NCBI GenBank assembly: GCA_034696485.1
Contig: JAQIWT010001103.1
Location: forward strand, 1-12,516
Direction: 5' to 3'
Length of the DNA: 12,516 bases
From: Isohypsibius dastychi
Taxonomy: Eukaryota; Tardigrada; Eutardigrada; Parachela; Isohypsibiidae
Below, one piece after another: positions 1 through 9,300 of the stretch. Numbering within the stretch: the stretch's first letter is position 1; every line of letters starts with the position of its first letter. The position numbers and the translations under genes were made by a program. A model generated the notes under the pieces. The model did no database searches. It was not told the DNA's origin and worked only from the letters and a program-made list of their open reading frames with translations.

Positions 1-1529
1 GACTTCCTCACCCGGACCCCCGAAGCGATATCGTTCACTTTGTATCTCATGATTATCGGCTTCCTGATCCCGCTGAGTATCATCACATTTTGTTATTCTT
101 CAATTATCGCCCATATTGTCCGACATCGTAAATTGTTGTGCGAGTCACGTGTTGTCCGTCATCCGGAGGATGAGCGACGGCGGTCTTCTCGATCCCATAC
201 AGAGAAAATAGGTTGGTGCACCGCGCTCTTTTGAATTAAATATTGTCACCGATGTTTTTCGCGGTGGCGCGCGGAACTTCATCACGTAGTGATGAGGTCT
301 CCAGTTATTGTCCCGAAAACAGAACAGCACATTTGTTTGCATTGAATCGATACACATCAACACGAAGGTGGTTGAATATTATGAGCTCAGTTGGGGGTAG
401 TCGCTTTCATGCTGTTATAAAGAAATATTGAGCTCGAGAGATCCGAAGATACTTGGCTGTGTTGGCGGGAAAGGTCATCGAGAATTTTTTTGCACCTCCG
501 ATGAGTCTTGAAGTTTGGACATGACAGCTTTTACATTTTCAACGTGAAAACATTATTGATCAAATATACATCTGAAGTTCTAAAAGTCTGAGATGAGAGG
601 GCTCGCCCATGTGCGGAAAACCGTAATCCCCAGTCTCGTTTTTCCCCACGTAGTACTTGGGTGGGTTTGAGGGGTCGTGGGGTAACATTTGAGTCAACAG
701 TGCTCGTTTTCACCATATACTGTAATTCCCGGAACAGAGCCACGTGGTATCAGTCTTCTGAACCTAACTTTGCGGAATGTCGTGTGACCAAAAAGTGCGT
801 TTGTCAAAGAACCAACTCTGAAATATGGGCTCCATTTGGGAACTCAAGTACCTCGTACTTTGAATGTTTACTAACAGTGAATGTTTATGTTCCACAGAAT
901 CCCAAACGCACATGTTGTCACCGCCACCCACGCTACACATCAGAGCAACTGTGGCTTGTATCGTCATAGTCTGCCTGTTCTGCATTGCCTGGACCCCTTA
1001 CGCCATTGTCGCTCTGATTGGCCTCTTCGGTGATCAGTCCCTACTGACCCCATTCGTTACATTCATACCGGTACTCTTCGCAAAATCCAGCTCCGTATAC
1101 AATCCAATTGTGTATGCCTTCACCAACAAGAAATTTCGGCGCGCAGTATTGCGCTCACGCCTTTTCAACGCAAAAAGAGATCGTCTCACCGTTCTGACGT
1201 CACCGAACCCATCTCGAAGTGAACGCTTGAGCCGAGGGGGTTTCGCAAGTCGTCACACTGTTCGGCTCACATTCTCACTGCCGGCACTCATTAGTTCTAG
1301 CAGCTCATCTTCGTACACAAAGAGTATATCCACTGCCGGCATAAGAATGATGGAAGCCGATCTGGAAAAATCTCAAGCTTTCAAGGATATTGTTCAGCGC
1401 TACCGTCAACGGCGAGTCTTACGGGAATCGGATAGCCACTCCGTTGAATATGTCAATGTCCCCAAAGATATGCTTTCTCGAGAACAGATTTTAATTTTGC
1501 AACGCGTTCAGCTGTTGCCACGGAGGTGA
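1..1529 (+). CDS. Opsin, ciliary-type, C-terminal part (5' end outside window)
   Basis: Light-sensing seven-helix receptor of the plasma membrane. Two exons are visible: 1-211 (open at the left edge, ends phase 1) and 898-1529 (stop TGA 1527-1529); joining them keeps the frame and gives 280 residues. Exon 1 holds TM5 (LYLMIIGFLIPLSIITFCY) and the start of the third cytoplasmic loop. Exon 2 holds TM6 with FCIAWTPYAIVALIG and TM7 with FAKSSSVYNPIVYAF. The Lys codon at 1083-1085 sits at the retinal Schiff-base position, and NPIVY is at 1101-1115. NKKFRR after TM7 resembles the NKQFR of ciliary opsins more than the HPKYR of rhabdomeric ones; that subtype is my inference. The tail after helix 8 is long (about 120 residues), basic and Ser-rich, ending in a charged, possibly helical stretch. 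TM1-4 and the promoter lie left of the window. Confidence 0.93.
212..897 (+). other. Opsin intron between TM5 and TM6 exons
   Basis: A 686-base phase 1 intron starting GTTGGT after a Lys-Ile codon pair and ending TTCCACAG before 898. It interrupts the third cytoplasmic loop. Short open frames inside have no recognisable protein and contain no splice-compatible extension of the opsin. I see no other gene in it. Confidence 0.8.
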
Positions 1530-1957
1530 TGCACGGCAAGTGTGATTTTGCACAATTCGATTTTCTAGAATTATAGATCATATTCTGCATTATCGCGCAT
1601 ACTGCAATTGCCGAGACTATGAATGTTTTAATGCTGCAATCCACCCCACCCTAATATTTTGAATGCCGAGCCACTCGGCATAAATTGAACGACATCACTA
1701 CCGATCACAGTGAATTTTAACAGGTGACAACGTTCATATAGACTGACCTCTGGCATAAGAGTCAGTAGGGAAACAGATTTTCGATATGAAGTCAAATGAA
1801 GCTTTTGCGCACATGGCAAGTTCACAGACTTCAGCGGTGCGGCTCAGAATTGAGTGCACCTACTTCAAACGAGCTCTGAACCCTGAAGGATTGAAATATG
1901 AATGAAAAATCTGAGTCAACGTAGGAGAGTTTGAAACTCAGAACAATACTCTCTGAT

Positions 1958-1965
1958 TATAAATA
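1958..1965 (+). promoter_or_regulatory. Candidate TATA box of the 2183-4008 receptor gene
   Basis: TATAAATA lies in a locally AT-rich stretch followed by GC-richer sequence. Initiation about 30 bases downstream would give a 5' untranslated region of roughly 190 bases before the ATG at 2183. Based on sequence match and position only. Confidence 0.4.
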
Positions 1966-2110
1966 TCCCCGCTTTGCCTAGCAGACCCTTGGACTCCGCG
2001 CTAGCAGCCACACCTTCTGCGTTGATCAGAATTCGATAAGCCCAATCTCTTCCCACACACGTTCTCTGTGCTGATTTGACCAAGGCGATCTCAACTCAGA
2101 TTAGCCAACC

Positions 2111-2140
2111 ATGTCATTCACGACCAAGAATATGTTTTAA
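2111..2140 (+). other. Short upstream open reading frame
   Basis: ATG in the context AACCATGT opens nine codons and stops at TAA (2138-2140), 42 bases before the receptor start. If transcription starts near the TATA-like box it would be in the leader and could damp translation. No peptide function is implied. Confidence 0.35.
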
Positions 2141-2182
2141 AACTGTTTCCCACAAGAGTTTTTGCAATGCTCTGATTTTTAA

Positions 2183-4008
2183 ATGAGCATCGTAATCGCT
2201 GATCGCGAGATGGAATTACTCTTCAAAATGGAACAACTGAATCTGACGCCCGGCAAAATAGCCGCTATTGTGTTTGTTGTATTCTTTGCGCTACTCGGTA
2301 TCGGAATAAACCTCTTTTGTATGGTCATGTGGATCAGGAAATGTATTCGAAAACGAAATGTTACGGGACTTCAGCTGCTCATCCTTAATTTACTGGCTGC
2401 CAATGTATTTCTGCTCTTATCGGTCTATCCTTATGATATTGTGGCGTATGTGATTCTTCAAGGAGCTTGGCCATTTTCCCACACATTCTGCTACTTAAGG
2501 TGACTCCTCAGTACTAGAACTACTTTTCGTGAACGACCTTATTTTTCTAACATTGCGCAGTGCAGGATAGTTTTTTTTTTAATAACCAGTTTTTGATTTC
2601 CTCTCATGTAAAAGGATTTATCGAAGTTTCACTTACAACAGCAATGTTTGGATTTCGCTTTTCGTATTGGAATGAACGTGCTCATATCGTTCAATCGAAA
2701 ATCTTTATCTGATTTAGTCATTTTGTTTTTTTCTGGTGTTTACGCACGATTGCCGTGAGTCAAACAACCAAATGATTTTCGTCTGCTTGATGACATTATT
2801 GATTGCAACAGTTCATCAATACGTATCAAATATGTAGTATTTAGCTATTAAGAGAAAAGTTTCAATCGGAATGGTTCATCGGATTTGATCGAAGGTTTAT
2901 TTTATGGCTATGAATTGATTAATCATTGACTGTCCTTGATTTTGTTGCAGTACATTCCTCACCTCATCGCTACCCGTCTTGGCCAGCTGGACGGTTTCTA
3001 TGATGGCTTTCCAGCAGCTCTTCTCTTACATCGCTCTAATTGGAAACTGGAAAGCAAACAGATCGAAGTTCGCCACAATTTTCATCACCGTACTTCCAGT
3101 GACATTGGTCAACATGGTAGTCCTGGCAGTCCATGTTCCACTTGCGTAATATCAGAACGAAATCGAAGAACCAAATCAGCGAAGTGAGCTGAATATTGTA
3201 CTTGTTTCAGGTATGCAGTTGTATGGAGAGTCAAGGTGGACGAGAAATCTTGCAGTCTGGACAACGACGAAGATACCCTTCATGACAGCATATGGTAAAT
3301 ACCAAAGCCGTACGTTTCCGATCCGTTTCGAGAAAATTAAAATATTTTTGCGATTTTGTGAGGGGGGGGGGTGCAGAAATGAACAAGCCATGCCGTTCTT
3401 GAACTTACCTGTTTATGACCTTTGTCGTTGATAGGTATATATGGATGCCTGTTGCAATAACAGCATTTTCGCTATTTATCATTCTGCTCCTTCGTCTCAT
3501 ATCGAGGATTGAAATCCCATCTTCATCCAAGAGTCACGTTGCAACATCGCGACCAGCTCACTGGTCCAGCTTAGCCACCATCACCGTGTCGGACGATGAG
3601 GATTTCTCCTCCGTGTCACCGTACATCGATGTGAACGATCGCAGTGTCCTCACCTCACCACGCTCCGGCCAGCTGTCATCCCCTGAGTCCAAATACGAAA
3701 TCAAGCAGAAAACCCTATTGCTGATCATTGCGTTGTTCTTCTCAGTATTGCTCTGCACCGGGCCGTATGGGGCGTTCCAGTTGATATTCCATCACATGGA
3801 CACACCGACGGAATTCACACTCGTCACGCCGGAGCAATACGAGGATATGATAGCTGAATTCAAAAGACATCAAATAGCTTGGGAGACTGCGTTCACCCTC
3901 ATGTGCGCAAAACCCCTGGTAGACGCACTGATTTTAATCTGGTCCACCGGCATGTTCTCATCAGCGATCAGTGCCCTTCGACAGAAGATTCGCATTAGTC
4001 CTAAATGA
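2183..4008 (+). CDS. Divergent class A-like G protein-coupled receptor (orphan)
   Basis: Predicted seven-helix plasma-membrane receptor; ligand unknown. Exons 2183-2499, 2951-3145, 3211-3294 and 3435-4008 join in frame to 389 residues, and all three introns are phase 2. TM1 is about 25-50 (LLGIGINLFCMVMW) and TM2 about 63-90 (LNLLAAN). Cys before TM3 (FCYLSTF) and Cys in the second outer loop (KSCSLDNDED) form the usual disulfide pair. TM3 and TM4 are in exon 2, TM5 starts at about 200 (YIWMPVAITAFSLFIILLL), a Ser-rich third inner loop follows, TM6 is about 288-312 and TM7 about 345-372. Signature motifs are altered: QQL (127-129) where DRY is expected, CTGP for CWxP, KPLVD (358-362) for NPxxY, Asn for the TM2 Asp. 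The start was chosen as the first in-frame ATG; Met at 2210 is an alternative. The fold is likely, the family assignment loose. Confidence 0.88.
2500..2950 (+). other. First intron of the 2183-4008 receptor gene
   Basis: A 451-base phase 2 intron (GTGACT ... TTGTTGCAG) between the TM2 and TM3 exons. It is AT-rich with a poly-T run near 2571-2580 and shows no protein or RNA gene that I recognise. Confidence 0.85.
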
Positions 4009-4546
4009 GTGCAACCGACTTCAAATGGTTTGAGTGTGCTCAGTTGTTTTGTTTCCAGCAACGCTTCACTATCTACCTTGGGCAAACTCGTGCTGCCTTT
4101 TAGTATTAAGAATACACTAACAGATAAACTGACACTGAATCAAAGCTCGTCGCTCGTTGGTTTGCGCTCCACTTTTTGTTGTCCAGGACAGACCAGTCAT
4201 CAGGCAGACCGCTGCATCTTTGCAGAACCCTTTTTGCTTGATGAGATTTCCGTCGGAGATAAAGTCGATGCTGTCGTGTTGCGAGGTTTAGGTTTTGCGG
4301 TTTTCCTGCGTTTCTTACCCTGATGAACATTTCAGCAGCATCGTTGAATCACGTTCTTTGAGCTTTGTATAATCGTACCTGCACTGAAATGGATAAAGTG
4401 GTAGATGTCCTTGATTTGGTTGTTTCTTTGGATGTGATTGGTCGAGTTATCTGAGATGGAGAATTATTCTGCGCACGGTCCGTCACATTGCCCCTGATAT
4501 CACCTTGAAAAGAACTGACGTCTATTACTGAGGTGATCTACAGATT
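4009..4546. other. Spacer between convergent genes (3' flanks)
   Basis: This lies between the stop of the plus-strand receptor and the stop of the minus-strand Cys-repeat gene, so it should hold both 3' ends. Open frames at 4009-4323 (+) and 4106-4330 (-) overlap each other on opposite strands and have no known motif, so I do not call them. A good donor on the minus strand (AAGG then GTAAGAG, 4551-4557) means a further 3' exon of the minus gene could lie here, but I could not identify one. Confidence 0.5.
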
Positions 4547-5211
4547 TTAACTCTTACCCTTGAGAACATCTCCAGTGTAGTAGCCATACCAAGGTGCAGC
4601 GCCGGCACAGAGCGTCACCCCCTCCCCTCGACCACAGTCGGCCACTCCTGAGCAAGTGTAGTGTCTGTTGATGTAAAACGTGCAAGTGGCCAGAACTTGG
4701 TCTATCCACGCGAGATCGATGAATTCTTCCATGAATCCTGAAATCCAGTAAGAGTAACGGCCGTTATAGAGTGATTCACTCGATGAATGTACCGTTATTT
4801 CTGTTCCAGGGGATCTTTTCTTGATGTTGAATAGTGCAGTTCTAACCAGCATATTTCATCAGAGGGTCTTCCGGGAATTCAATGGCGAAACCTTCTCCGT
4901 CTGAGCAGTTGGACTGGCACGTGTATTTCGTGTTGGTTCGGAAAGTGCAGAAGAAAGCAACTGTGCGATCAGCTGAAGGTGCTTCTTGTTCTGAAAAATT
5001 CAGAAGAATATTACCTGATATTCGAATGAACATCCACGAAAAACCTGCTTGCTGTTGTTGAGGTTGGCTTTCTGGTTGTTGACCGTTCTGTTTGCAGTCC
5101 ATGACTGAGACGGGGTTCAGCTACAAGCACCAGCAGAGCCAAATACAGAATTTTCGGGGGAGTCATTTCCGCAATATATGACTTCAAATTCGTCTCTGTT
5201 GACAAAACCAT
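4547..5211 (-). CDS. Small predicted secreted protein with two Cys repeats, unknown family
   Basis: I do not recognise a family. Secure parts are the leader (from ATG complement 5209-5211), exon 4847-4990 and exon 4547-4800. The last two join across a 46-base phase 1 intron. The leader has a hydrophobic core (ILYLALLVLVAEP), so export is inferred. The body has two copies of a module. Repeat 1 is CTFRTNTKYTCQSNCSDGEG and repeat 2 starts CTFYINRHYTCSGVADC then GRGEG. Both share CTF, Asn, YTC nine residues after the first Cys, another Cys and GEG. The leader and body are in different frames. One in-frame solution is 5112-5211, mini-exon 5045-5071, 4847-4990, 4547-4800 (174 residues), but it needs a 40-base intron. 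A frameshift or different first exon is possible. The protein may extend through a donor at 4557. Confidence 0.62.
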
Positions 5212-5579
5212 GTGTTGAAGTTTGGATTGCAAGAAACGCAGAAAACGCCCGAAGGTAAATTTTGATGGAAAATATTGAGACCAGTTTGTCTAGGTGAACT
5301 GAGTGTATTACAACCGGATGTGACGTAAGATGTTCATTGCAAAAGTTGGAGTGAGATCACTCCTGTAACACCTCTTACAATTTCTGTACAGCTCATTTCT
5401 GAAACCCCCTGATGTAGTACCGCAACAGTACAGTGCCATCTCAATCAAGCAATCGCTCAAATAAAATTATCTTGATCAACACTGTGAATATAACAAATAT
5501 ATCTATGTGTCTGCTAAAAGAGCACTTTGGTCAGGCTCAACATGACGAATGTTCTTGCTGCAACTTCAAATCTGACATA

Positions 5580-5592
5580 GGGGGGGGGGGGG
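5580..5592 (+). repeat. Homopolymer run of 13 G
   Basis: Thirteen consecutive G inside repeat copy 1. The matching place in copy 2 has five. A ten-G run also lies at 3362-3371 in the third intron of the receptor gene. Such runs are prone to length change and sequencing error. Confidence 0.95.
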
Positions 5593-5650
5593 TGTGCGAG
5601 ACCTCGAAAAACCGAGACAGTTAAATCTTTTTTTTAACGCAGCAGAATGG

Positions 5651-5659
5651 TTTTATATA
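5651..5659 (-). promoter_or_regulatory. Candidate TATA box in repeat copy 1 (minus strand)
   Basis: Reads TATATAAAA on the minus strand and falls within the duplicated region; copy 2 has TATATAATA at the matching place (12215-12223). It is about 440 bases upstream of the minus-strand start codon, so it would need a long or spliced 5' untranslated region. Weak call based on motif and conservation only. Confidence 0.25.
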
Positions 5660-5995
5660 ACATATTCATTCAGAGATCTCCAGATACCAGTGGTTGATAT
5701 TCCCGCTGACCCGGCGATAAATTTGTTGTGTCTGTCTTCTAAAACACAGAAGAGGAGATGTTTTTTCCTCAAATTTTCGTTTAATACGAAATGTTTCAGG
5801 TCAACAGCGATGGCTGAAACCAACAAACGGCACAGGTGGAAATCGAAGCCTAGAGATCCTCATGAAAGTGATGAAAAACTGCGAGCATTTTGCCAGTGGT
5901 GTCAAAGATGGACGTCCAGCTCACCTCATCTCGTCTGCATTTTAAGAGCGATTTCTGGTGAGCGTGGCGGACGGGGTTCTTTACATACGCACATA

Positions 5996-6300
5996 TACTC
6001 GAATCAGCTTTTGCAACTCGTTTTTCGTCGAGGCCTAATAAATATCAGAACCATCAGCCGTGTCACTGTTCTCCAAACATGACTGGAGAAAACTTTTGCA
6101 TCAGCCGGCCACGTAGACTGATTTCGATTCTACATTATATGGCGGCAGAATTCAGCCGTGCAAATTGTTCCATATTAACCCTTTGGCGGTTTTGAAATAA
6201 GATGGATATTGCATCAGCCAGGATAGTAGTATAAGTGTTCTGTTCAAATTCCAAGACGACCTTCTTCTGCCTGTGGTTTTTGCTTTTTCAATTTTGCACG
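5996..6300. other. Upstream region of the CUB-domain gene
   Basis: About 300 bases between the end of repeat copy 1 and the ATG of the CUB gene. It has no protein that I can support. TATAAG at 6230-6235 could be a core promoter element, but it is only about 65 bases before the ATG and is a weak match. Confidence 0.35.
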
Positions 6301-9300
6301 ATGGCTCATGCGGTTCTTCTCCTTTTCCTTGCATTCAGCCATGCAGTTGACGTCTCAATTGACAACAGCCTTACGTCAACACAGGCTACTGCGATCCAGA
6401 ATTTGAGCCTGAACCAAACCACTCCGTTCACGGGTAAGCTCACGACCTGGTTTCAACGCATATAATTGCAAAGCTGTGTTTGCATTATAACCGATAATTT
6501 GATGAAGATGTCAAATCTGTTTGAATTCTCTGATGTTACTGAAAAGCAGAGGCAAGTCGACAGTCAGAAATGAAATAAAGCAACTCATACACTTAACTTT
6601 TCGTTTACCAGGTTGGGTCCAATCGAACCCAGCGTTTTAAATTTTTCAGCCCAACAAATCACCCGATTATTTGGTAGCAGACTGCTCCAAAATCAGTGTT
6701 AAAATCTTGATTCACCACATTTTGCTTTTTTCGAATTTCGGAGCTCCAATCCAATTAGGAGCTGAAATATCAGCTGGGTTTTATTTGAGGGTTCACTGAG
6801 AATTTTTTTCGCGATTTTATAACTTGGATGCCAATTTTATTTCGAGAAGCCGAAGCGACAGTTTTACAGAAAAAAAGGATAATGTAAGGAATTGCTAATA
6901 CTTTGGATTTTTTACCAAATTGGGAACAAAAAATCACAAGTGGTGACATTTTTAACCACTGGTCATCTGCCGGCAGGCATAAACAGGTGGAGAACTGAGC
7001 GCGAGCCGGTGCTCACTCGCCCTTTGTTTCCCTGAGCACGGTAAGTAAACTGGCTGCGCTTCATTTATGAAAGAACCACTAACAGCTTTGAACAAAAAAA
7101 GAATTGTTGACATTACATTTGTTTCTGAATTGATTAGTCCAGCAACTTTAATTCTTTTACAACCTTATAATGTGACCGCCGAAAACACTGCAAAAAAACC
7201 TCAATACCAGAACAGGAAAGAGAAAGGTCTTTATGCCTTCTGATTCTCGTTCCACTTTTAAAATGCCACCAAAACAGCGTCAAAAAATATGGAAGGAGAT
7301 CTTATTGGCTCTTGATAATTCCGGTTCGGACTCTATTCATGAATGAGCTCATTCTGTTGAAATTTCGTTAATTATTATGGGTTACCAGTGGGATGAATTT
7401 ATTGCGATAAATATGGTAAGAACTAGCAAAACAGCGGATGCAAGAACTAGCAAACATGTAGTGACAAACATAGATACGGAATGAGCTTATGACGTTCTGT
7501 TCAGGCGTGGAAAGTTTCACATCACCGACTTCACCCATGCTTTCGATAACGGATTCGCGTCTCAGCCCAAAAACCGCTGAACCACTATGCGGCAGAATAT
7601 TCAACCTAGTTATAAACCGACCTGTTACCATTTCTTCACCAAATTTCCCCCGCTATGTTCGTGGGAATATCACCTGCAATTATACCATCCAGAAACCACC
7701 CGATGCTCTCCTGAAGGTACCGTATTCATCGGCCTGAAACAATCACTAGGCGCTAAACAGATTGAAATTACAGATCAGTTTTACTATCTTGGATATGCCT
7801 CCGGGATTGGGCAGTTGCAGTATCTACAACTATCTTGAAATAACCGAGACGACACTAAATTCACGTCGGGTCATTAGAAAATACTGTTCTAGGACCACGA
7901 GACCAATCCTTTCTTTATATAACTTGGTAAGCAAATATCAACCCCCGTTAGTTTATAAATCAGAGTACCAGACATTACGGAGTATGAGGTTCACAATGTC
8001 ATCTGACTCCTATGACGACCTATCATACACTGGATTCGTACTAAAAGTTGAAGCCATTCGATCTTTTGAACAGCGTGAGTTCAGATCCCCATGAGATCTG
8101 CCGAGTCTTCATGATCTGGGATCCATTTTAGTTTGTGGGGAATCGTTGTTCCTTGGTCTTGACGACAGCTTTGCTTTGGTGTCACCTTCACATCCTGCGC
8201 CATATTTCTCCGAGCTATCGTGTCTACTGATTATTTTCATTATGTCAGACGACCAAAGACTAAAGGTGGCTAACTTTTTTCAGCGTTAACCATCAAGAGC
8301 TGATCCAATCCCTGTAGATATCGACAAACGATTTTGAAATGGGGAACTGTAGTGTAGAAAGTGATGGGTGCTCATGTGGATATCTCGAACTTTTCGATGC
8401 CACCACATCAACGGGCAGGGTGAATGGAACTAAATTTTGTGGGACCACCGGACCTACCGATTTTCTCCTGAAAGGACACCATATTGTGAGATACTTTCAA
8501 ACGGATTTTTGGGTTCACCGTTAGATTTATGCGCTCGATGATTCTTAAAGGTGATCAAACTGGAGAGTAGGAGCTGGTCATCGACCAAGTTCAGTTTAAA
8601 TGTGTCAGTTCATGAACCACCAGCGCCGCCTCTGTTGACCACAGACAGTGAGGCAGATCCGTCGGTCTCGAACAATAGCTACAAGTTTTTTGCAGTCTGC
8701 ACCTGGCCAACTGATCGATCAGTCAACGAATCGGAGACGTTGATCGTCCATTCACCAGATTACCCTGATAATTATCCACCATACAAATCCTGCCACCGAA
8801 CCATCACGGCTCCTCGAGGGAAACGTCTTCTGGTTAGAAAACTCTTGAATATCGGCACACAGAGATTCAAGGCTCACCGGATTCTTAGATCAAATTAAAA
8901 GCTTTCGAGGTGGAGGGTAAAGACTGTCGGGACAGTCTTACACTTCGGGAATTGGACAGGGGCGAAATGTTTTGTGGCCGCTCTGGCCCGGTCAATATAT
9001 CGTCTTCTGAATCCCTGGTACGTGCTATTGAAAAGCTGTGCTCATACATGGTATATTTTAGGGTGCCGAACATTTTTCCTCCCGATATTGTGAAATACTG
9101 CTGAAACTAACATCGTTTTATAGGATATAGCATTTTCTGGTAGCCTCTCTAATCTTCACAAAGGTTTCATCTTGGAAATTCAAGCAGTGTCTCTAACTGA
9201 CATTCGAGGTGGGGGTGTTTTCGAGCATGGAGTTGAAGTTAATGCGACCTTGTGGCAGTTTGCAACGGAGCGGTACATCTGCCAAGAAACAAAATTCTCG

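Larger units (their letters stand above)
1530..2182. other. Intergenic: opsin 3' flank and receptor 5' flank
   Basis: No convincing protein in any frame; the minus-strand open frames over 1453-1825 have no recognisable motif. No canonical AATAAA is visible just after the opsin stop. The right half holds a TATA-like box (1958-1965) and a very short upstream reading frame (2111-2140), so it is best read as the promoter and 5' untranslated region of the next gene. Confidence 0.6.
5178..5995. repeat. Direct repeat, copy 1 (matches 11755-12430)
   Basis: Aligned by eye, this segment matches 11755-12430 in the same orientation, with most bases identical and several small gaps. Landmarks shared by both copies: AAAACCATGTGTTGA, AATATTGAGACCAGTT, TAAAAGAGCACTTTGG, ATCTGACATAGGGG and ATAAATTTGTTGT. 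Copy 1 has a G run of 13 (5580-5592) where copy 2 has five, and an extra stretch of about 130 bases (roughly 5734-5863) missing from copy 2. On the minus strand it covers the leader start of the Cys-repeat gene and its upstream region. Open plus-strand frames inside (5433-5624, 5594-6082) are not conserved in copy 2 and are not called as genes. Confidence 0.9.

Noticed and set aside
3362-3371. Poly-G run as a G-quadruplex control element
   Set aside because: A single ten-base run within an intron, with no neighbouring G tracts in regular spacing; more likely a length-variable homopolymer.
4009-4323. Open frame directly after the receptor stop, same frame
   Set aside because: Separated from the receptor by a stop codon, no splice evidence joining it, no recognisable motif and a competing antisense open frame. 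Treated as 3' flank.
5594-6082. Plus-strand open frame of about 160 codons with basic and Cys/Trp-rich segments
   Set aside because: It lies inside the repeat. The copy at 11755-12430 breaks the frame and lacks part of it, and no known domain is visible, so it is better explained by repeat sequence than by a gene.
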